Positions 58,789 through 64,000 of a stretch of DNA of 64,000 nucleotides are shown one piece after another (the first letter of the stretch is position 1; each line of letters begins with the position of its first letter). The position numbers were made by a program, and so were the translations under genes. The stretch is from Leptolinea sp964420995 (GTDB lineage: Bacteria; Chloroflexota; Anaerolineae; Anaerolineales; Anaerolineaceae). The DNA lies in assembly GCA_964420995.1 (NCBI GenBank), contig CAYQUX010000022.1, forward strand, positions 4,469 through 68,468, given 5' to 3'. The notes under the pieces are model-generated. The model was not told the DNA's origin and did not search any database. It was given only the letters and a program-made list of their open reading frames with translations.

Positions 58789-60861
58789 ATGAAAGAATAT
58801 ACGACTGAATCGATCCGCAACATTGCGCTGGTTTCACATAGCGGTGCCGGCAAGACCATGTTTGCCGAAGCCTGCCTCCATTTTACCGGGGCTACGACCC
58901 GTATCGGTAAAATAGACGATGGCACCACTGTTTCCGATTTTGAAGAAGAAGAAATCCGACGCAAGATTTCCCTTTCCACCTCTGTCATTCCGGTGGAATA
59001 CAAAGACCACAAGATCAACCTTTTGGATACACCGGGATACACCGACTTCGTCGGCGAAGTGATCTCGGCGCTGCGCGTTGCGGATGGCGCGGTGGTTCTG
59101 ATCGATTCGGTTGCCGGTCTTGAAGTGGGGACGGAAATCGCCTGGCAGTACTGCGATACCATGAAACTCCCCCGTTTCGTGGTCATCAACAAAATGGAAC
59201 GGGACAACGCGAATTTCCGCAAAGCCTTGTCCAGTATTCAAGAATTCTCATCAACCCGGGTCATTCCCGTACAGCTTCCCTGGGGTGAAAAAGCCGGTTT
59301 CCAGGGGGTGATCGACCTCATCACCATGAAAGCCTACAAAGGCGACGGCAAAACCGCCGTTGAAATCCCGGCTGAACTGAAAGCGGAAGCCGAAGAAGCC
59401 CACACCGTACTGGTGGAAGCCGCGGCTGAAGGCGCCGATGAACTGCTGGAAAAATATCTGGATAGCGGCGAACTTACCGCAGAAGAAGTTCAACTCGGTC
59501 TGCGCAACATGGTACGCTCATGCGGCTTTATCCCGGCCTTTACCGGGTCTCTCGGTGTCGAAACCGGTATCGCTCCTTTGCTTGACGCGATCGTCGCTTA
59601 CATGCCATCCCCCGCAGATATTCCCGCGGTGACCGCCCAGAACAAAGACAAAGAAGAAGAACTGAAAGCCTCCGATGCCGGTCCATTAGCCGCCTACATC
59701 TGGAAAACCACAGCCGATCCCTTTGTCGGCAAGCAAACATTCTTCCGTCTGTATTCCGGAACTATTTCTTCAGACAGCCATGTCTGGAACCAGAACAAAG
59801 GTGTGGAAGAACGCTTTGGCACGGTCAGCATTTCCCGCGGTAAAGAAACCATTGCCACGAAAGTATTTCACAGCGGTGATATTGGCGTCGTTCCCAAGCT
59901 TTCTGAAACATCGACTGGCAACACCTTGAGTGACAAGGCTCACCCACTCACCCTGCCGCTGCCTTCTTACCCGAAAGCCCTTTACCAGGTGGCCGTATTC
60001 CCCAAAACCCAGGCTGATTCCACAAAGATTAGCCCCACATTGACCCGCCTGTGTGAAGAAGACCTGACGCTTTCATGGCACAACGATACCACAACCCTGC
60101 AAACTGTTCTGACCGGTATGGGTGACCAGCACATTGATGTCGCCATCCGGCGCGCCACGCACAAGTTCCAGGTCAACCTGTTGATCACCGAACCCAAAGT
60201 GCCCTACAAGGAAGCCTGCAACAAAAAAGCTGAAGCCACGTACCGTCACAAGAAACAAACCGGCGGTTCCGGTCAGTTTGGTGAAGTTGCCCTGCGCATC
60301 GAACCCTGCCCTGATAAAGATTTCGACTTTACCTGGGATGTGTTCGGCGGTGCCGTCTCTCAAAGCTACAGTTCGTCCATCCAGAAGGGTATTCTGAGTG
60401 TGATGAAAGAAGGCGCCCTGGCCGGGTACCCGATCTCCGGGGTGCGCGTCTCTGTGTTTGACGGTAAAGAGCATCCGGTTGACTCCAAACCTATTGCGTT
60501 TGAAATCGCCGGACGTGAAGCCTTCAAACAGGCCTTCAAAGATGCCAATCCTGTCCTGCAGGAACCCATCATGACCGTCAAAATCACCGTGCCCGAAGGC
60601 AATATGGGTGATGTGCTGGGCGACCTGAACACACGCCGCGCCCGCGTACAGGGCATGGAAACAGAGGGCGGACGCTCAACCGTCACCGCGCATGTACCTC
60701 TGGTGGAAATGCTGCGCTACACCACCCAGTTACGCTCCATGACCGGAGGTAGAGGGGTGTTCGATATGGAACTGGATCATTACGAAGTGGTTCCGGCACA
60801 TATCACGGCTGATATCGTCGCCGCCCGCCAGAAGGAACTGGCGGCCAAGAAGGAAGAATAA
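58789..60861 (+). CDS. Elongation factor G-like GTPase (EF-G-2 type)
   Basis: Predicted protein of 690 residues with the EF-G domain order. G1 is ALVSHSGAGKTMFAEACL, G3 is LLDTPGYTDFVGEVISALRV (Tyr84 where canonical EF-G has His), and G4 is FVVINKMERD. The G2 region (RRKISLSTSVIPVEY) differs from the RGITI of translation EF-G. Domains III-V follow, with GMGDQHIDVAI and the domain IV end RYTTQLRSMTGGRGVFDMEL. This is the EF-G-like subfamily found beside a normal fusA in many bacteria. Its cellular role is not settled. It has its own promoter and terminator. The main fusA would be expected elsewhere in the genome. Confidence 0.9.
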   Translation: MKEYTTESIRNIALVSHSGAGKTMFAEACLHFTGATTRIGKIDDGTTVSDFEEEEIRRKISLSTSVIPVEYKDHKINLLDTPGYTDFVGEVISALRVADGAVVLIDSVAGLEVGTEIAWQYCDTMKLPRFVVINKMERDNANFRKALSSIQEFSSTRVIPVQLPWGEKAGFQGVIDLITMKAYKGDGKTAVEIPAELKAEAEEAHTVLVEAAAEGADELLEKYLDSGELTAEEVQLGLRNMVRSCGFIPAFTGSLGVETGIAPLLDAIVAYMPSPADIPAVTAQNKDKEEELKASDAGPLAAYIWKTTADPFVGKQTFFRLYSGTISSDSHVWNQNKGVEERFGTVSISRGKETIATKVFHSGDIGVVPKLSETSTGNTLSDKAHPLTLPLPSYPKALYQVAVFPKTQADSTKISPTLTRLCEEDLTLSWHNDTTTLQTVLTGMGDQHIDVAIRRATHKFQVNLLITEPKVPYKEACNKKAEATYRHKKQTGGSGQFGEVALRIEPCPDKDFDFTWDVFGGAVSQSYSSSIQKGILSVMKEGALAGYPISGVRVSVFDGKEHPVDSKPIAFEIAGREAFKQAFKDANPVLQEPIMTVKITVPEGNMGDVLGDLNTRRARVQGMETEGGRSTVTAHVPLVEMLRYTTQLRSMTGGRGVFDMELDHYEVVPAHITADIVAARQKELAAKKEE

Positions 60862-60871
60862 ACGTCCAGAT

Positions 60872-60912
60872 GAAAGCCTCTTCGGAATATCAGCCGGAGA
60901 GGCTTTTTTTTA
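60872..60912 (+). terminator. Intrinsic terminator after EF-G-like gene
   Basis: AAGCCTCTTCGG (60874-60885) pairs with CCGGAGAGGCTT (60894-60905) with one G-U pair, then a run of T. Confidence 0.85.
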
Positions 60913-61035
60913 TCAACGTTATGACCCGTATTGGGATGTCTATAATACTGTAAAATTAAAGTAAACCGGAATGAAAACCGAAAACAAGGCCAATAGTACA
61001 TTCACCTGTAGATAAAGATGTGCCAAAAGGTAAGA

Positions 61036-63726
61036 ATGGCCGTAATCAGGAATTTTTTGTCTTTTGGAATTCAAAAAAAGATAATAACAATTGTGGTGGC
61101 TAGCGTTTGCCTTTCAATCGGGATAACCACATGGATAAATTATACCTATCTGTCTGACACATTGGAACAGAATGCCGGGGAAAAAATATCGCAGATCGCG
61201 GACCGAACAGCCGAGATGGTGCGCTCAGATATTGAAAACGAGTATCAATTCCTTCGAGCCATTGCCGTCTCACCGTATACCATCTCCGAAATATCCAGAG
61301 CAAATGAGCAATTTGACCGGCTTTCAACCGTCGAACGCGCGGAACGGGTTGATCTCTTGGATAAAGACTGGTCTGCCCAATCCGCCAGCATTGAATCATT
61401 AATACAAGAGATTGAAACCTCTGAGCTAAGTCAATATCTTCGAGATTTGCAAAAAACTGATCCAAGGGAAGTTGAGATCTTTGTCACGAATAAATTTGGA
61501 TTCAATATCGCCATGTCAAATCGAACGTCCGATTATTATCAGGCAGATGAGGAATGGTGGCAAAGAGCTTCCAAAGGAACCGTGTATATCAGTGAACCAA
61601 ATTTTGATGAAAGCAGCCAACGCTGGGCCATAAATTTTGGTATTCCAATCCTGGAAGACATCAGTGCAGGAGACGTAACCGGGGTTGTGCGGGGAACGGG
61701 TGATATTACCACGTTACTGGATGGCATATTAAATATCAATTTTGGAGAAACCGGTCGTGGTTATTTTGTTGGTACTGACGGCACCATATACCACCGCCAG
61801 GGCAATACTCTTGAACTGCACACGGCTCCGGCAGATTACCTTGAATTATTGGGAAATTTTAAGGAAGGGTGGGAAAGGAACTTTTTTGATAGTGATGGGG
61901 AAACGAATATTGCCTCTGTACGATCTGTTTCTTATTTAGGGAGACCAATCGGTTGGATTATTGTCCTAATGAAGGAAAGCGAATTGAAAGGAATTGTGCT
62001 TTCCACTCTTCAGGAAAATGTTCTGAGCGCGTTAATCCTTATCATCGTATTGGGTTTTATCGGGAGCCTGACCTCCACCAAGATATTAAGAATCCTGCAG
62101 ACCCTTCGGAAGGATGTGCACAAACTTTCTGTGGGTGATTACTCTGATTCTTTCTCCAAAACCGTAACCTCCACAAGCGACCCGGATATCATTAGTCTGG
62201 TCGATGGTTTCAACAAAATGAAAATCGCCGTTCAATCACGCGAGAACGCGATTCTGGAGAGTGAAAGAAAGTACCGGCATCTTACAGAAACCATGGCAGA
62301 AGGTCTTGCCATGGTTGACAGGCAGGGGCGTTTAACACTGTTTAATCCAAGAATTCTTGAAATGACAGGGTACTCTCGCAATGAAATGTTGGGGAAGAGT
62401 TTTTTTGCTTTTTTCACGGCGGACGAGCAACCGGATCTTGCCACCCAATGGGTTTCACGTATGGTTGGGTTCAAGAGTTCATACGAATCCACCCTGTTGA
62501 CAAAAAAGGGTGGTACCCTGCCAGTTCTGATTTCAGCGCGAAGCTTAATGGATGAAAACAATATTTTCACGGGGAGTCTGGCCGTTATTACCGATATTTC
62601 TGCGCGAAAAAAATCGGAAATGGCATTAAAGAAAAAGATCATGGAACTGGCCAGTTTTCGGAAAGTGGATAATGCCATTCTTACCCGCAGCACGTTGAAA
62701 GAGGTTGTTCAAACCATTCTGGATCAATTTCGACACGAATTAGGCGCGGATGCCGCTTCATTGCATATTTTTTATTCCCAATCAACCCGGATACGGTTAT
62801 CCAGAGCTTTCATTGACGATAAGGATTTTAAATGCGGGATAAACGAGATCCTCTTTGATCATATTCACGCGCATAATGAAGACGGGTCAGGAACGTTATA
62901 CCAGACGGGTATCAGCGAACAAATTCTCTGGAAAAAATTGGCAGAGAGTGAATTCAAATCACTCTATATCGCTCCCATTCTCAGCGGAGACCGCTTAAAA
63001 GGGTTTATTGAAGTCGCCTTCCGTACACCTCTGGTGGTCAATGACGAATGGTTGAGTTATTTCAACGGTCTTATCACACAGACGGCTGTTGGCATAGAGA
63101 AGACCGAACTATTTGAAAAACTGCAAACTCGCAACAAAGAACTCAAACAGGCATACCTTTCTGCCATTCAAGGCTGGGCAAAAGCGCTGGAGCTCAGAGA
63201 TGAAGAAACCAAAGGCCACAGTGAGAGAGTTGTTCAAATGGCTGTGGAAATGGCGGAACAATTTGGAATCAAAGGCGACGAACTGGACACATTTCGTAAC
63301 GGGGCGTTATTGCATGACATAGGGAAGATGGGGGTACCTGATAGCATTCTTCTTAAACCCGGAAAACTGACGGATGAAGAGTGGTTGATCATGAAGAAAC
63401 ACCCAACCTTCGCCTATAGATTATTGAAAGAAATACCATTCCTAAAAGACGCGTTTGAAATCCCGTATTATCATCATGAACGTTGGAATGGTTCCGGATA
63501 CCCTCACGGTTTGAAAGGCACAGACATTCCCCTCGCGGCCCGTATTTTTGCCGTGGTTGATGTATGGGACGCATTGACCAATGATCGACCTTACCGAAAA
63601 GCCTGGTCAATGGAAGATACTACGCGCTATCTCCAGGAGAACCAGGGAATACTCTTCGATCCTGAAGTGGTAAATACCTTTCTGGCATTCCTTGCTACTG
63701 GTAAAATTCAGACAAACAAGGAGTAA
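61036..63726 (+). CDS. Membrane sensor with Cache, HAMP, PAS, GAF and HD-GYP domains
   Basis: Predicted protein of about 896 residues from ATG 61036, with AAGG about six bases upstream; ATG 61018 is an alternative. Two transmembrane helices (about 13-33 and 328-347) flank a Cache-like extracytoplasmic sensor. A HAMP region follows (about 347-400), then PAS (about 410-530) and GAF (about 550-690). The HD-GYP output domain (from about 715) has HSERVVQMAVEMAEQ, ALLHDIGKMGVPDSILLKPG, and YYHHERWNGSGYPHGLKG, all key residues present. It should degrade cyclic di-GMP in response to an outside signal. No GGDEF domain is fused to it. A small unknown gene follows by 21 bp. Confidence 0.92.
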   Translation: MAVIRNFLSFGIQKKIITIVVASVCLSIGITTWINYTYLSDTLEQNAGEKISQIADRTAEMVRSDIENEYQFLRAIAVSPYTISEISRANEQFDRLSTVERAERVDLLDKDWSAQSASIESLIQEIETSELSQYLRDLQKTDPREVEIFVTNKFGFNIAMSNRTSDYYQADEEWWQRASKGTVYISEPNFDESSQRWAINFGIPILEDISAGDVTGVVRGTGDITTLLDGILNINFGETGRGYFVGTDGTIYHRQGNTLELHTAPADYLELLGNFKEGWERNFFDSDGETNIASVRSVSYLGRPIGWIIVLMKESELKGIVLSTLQENVLSALILIIVLGFIGSLTSTKILRILQTLRKDVHKLSVGDYSDSFSKTVTSTSDPDIISLVDGFNKMKIAVQSRENAILESERKYRHLTETMAEGLAMVDRQGRLTLFNPRILEMTGYSRNEMLGKSFFAFFTADEQPDLATQWVSRMVGFKSSYESTLLTKKGGTLPVLISARSLMDENNIFTGSLAVITDISARKKSEMALKKKIMELASFRKVDNAILTRSTLKEVVQTILDQFRHELGADAASLHIFYSQSTRIRLSRAFIDDKDFKCGINEILFDHIHAHNEDGSGTLYQTGISEQILWKKLAESEFKSLYIAPILSGDRLKGFIEVAFRTPLVVNDEWLSYFNGLITQTAVGIEKTELFEKLQTRNKELKQAYLSAIQGWAKALELRDEETKGHSERVVQMAVEMAEQFGIKGDELDTFRNGALLHDIGKMGVPDSILLKPGKLTDEEWLIMKKHPTFAYRLLKEIPFLKDAFEIPYYHHERWNGSGYPHGLKGTDIPLAARIFAVVDVWDALTNDRPYRKAWSMEDTTRYLQENQGILFDPEVVNTFLAFLATGKIQTNKE

Positions 63727-63747
63727 TTAACACCAGGAATAACAGGT

Positions 63748-63966
63748 ATGCCTGATTATCTTGAAGAAGTATGGGATGATTTATTATCCCGGCATCCAAT
63801 TCGTATAAAACGTAGATTCCAGTTGCTGGATAAAGCCAGCCAGCAGGAGGTGCTTCTTCACCTGCGTCGAATGGTCAGCGAATCCGGCTGGCAGGAGCCG
63901 CAAGTTCTAAGCGCCAGAGCCGCGCTGGACGCTCTTGATCTTCCTGACGCGTCTTTACATGGATAA
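63748..63966 (+). CDS. Small alpha-helical protein, function unknown
   Basis: Predicted protein of 72 residues with no hydrophobic segment. It reads as mostly helical, with acidic and basic residues mixed (YLEEVWDDLLSRHPIRIKRR at the N-terminus, then EVLLHLRRMVSESGWQEPQ and ARAALDAL). I recognise no family. It lies 21 bp after the HD-GYP sensor on the same strand and may be cotranscribed with it. Coding is plausible from its codon usage and from the close spacing. The window ends 34 bases later. Confidence 0.55.
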   Translation: MPDYLEEVWDDLLSRHPIRIKRRFQLLDKASQQEVLLHLRRMVSESGWQEPQVLSARAALDALDLPDASLHG

Positions 63967-64000
63967 ATCAAGCCCAAATCAGGGCGGAAAAGTGTGTTAC

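Noticed and set aside
1..64000. tRNA genes, rRNA genes, CRISPR arrays or transposases
   Set aside because: No cloverleaf-like sequence with a TTCGA loop, no rRNA blocks, no regularly spaced repeats and no transposase motifs were recognised. A tRNA search tool could still find one I missed.

Overview
The window looks like a chromosomal stretch of a Chloroflexota bacterium, most likely an Anaerolineae relative. This is inferred from the gene mix and style: family-5 uracil-DNA glycosylase, long TP-rich linkers between a membrane anchor and LysM or LCP domains, response-regulator/CpaE-like fusions, several very large GT-C-type membrane proteins, and a DHH-CBS-CCA tRNA nucleotidyltransferase. No 16S rRNA or tRNA gene was seen to fix the taxonomy. 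Most of the region is housekeeping or core accessory sequence, tightly packed, with no clear prophage, transposase or CRISPR array.

Layout. (1) Positions 1-10604, minus strand: a surface-glycan operon. A HisH-like glutaminase, a HisF-like barrel lacking a catalytic Asp and a WbpG/PseA-type sugar amidotransferase are followed by a group-1 glycosyltransferase, two very large polytopic membrane proteins, a GT2 glycosyltransferase, a methyltransferase and a membrane protein cut by the window edge. (2) 10772-14858, plus: membrane histidine kinase, double-LysM protein and LCP protein. (3) 14947-21089: a tyrosine-recombinase-like protein lacking most catalytic residues, tilS, a response regulator fused to a P-loop-degenerate CpaE/ParA-like domain and overlapping a sirtuin gene, and mutL. 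(4) 21170-27518: HAD phosphatase, small membrane protein, CtpA protease, S1-domain protein, pyrG, rnpB (minus strand, with its own promoter) and tpiA.

(5) 27694-30140, minus: a peroxide-defence operon (ohr, doxX, membrane protein, gpx, ohrR), with an 18-bp palindrome on the likely transcription start and an apparent one-base frameshift at the start of ohr. (6) 30485-37415: upp and divergent ruvB-queA, a 170-bp inverted-repeat element, EamA transporter, UDG, hydrolase, two redoxin-fold proteins and an HD-domain protein. (7) 37513-47020: eno, a GT-C membrane protein, a VOC protein, a glycerophosphodiesterase, clpB, an ECF sigma factor with a zinc-finger anti-sigma, and two DUF2892 proteins, one fused to thioredoxin. 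(8) 47037-51531: a cluster of ~100-bp palindromic repeats, an orphan BtrH-like protein, tandem MerR/GyrI-like regulators and a PIG-L deacetylase. (9) 51689-63966: the DHH-CBS-CCA enzyme, GNAT, methyltransferase, aldo/keto reductase, catalase and PerR with twin Fur/PerR-like boxes, an EF-G-like GTPase, a large HD-GYP sensor and a small unknown protein.

The clearest themes are oxidative-stress defence (ohr/ohrR/gpx, katA/perR, redoxins), envelope glycan assembly, and signalling. Several promoters place the -10 box 6-7 bases before the start codon (tilS, ruvB, the CCA gene), which suggests leaderless mRNAs. No single obviously new system stands out. The most unusual items are the catalytically degenerate recombinase, the response regulator/pseudo-ATPase paired with a sirtuin, and the palindromic repeat cluster. 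All functional statements rest on motif reading, without database searches.
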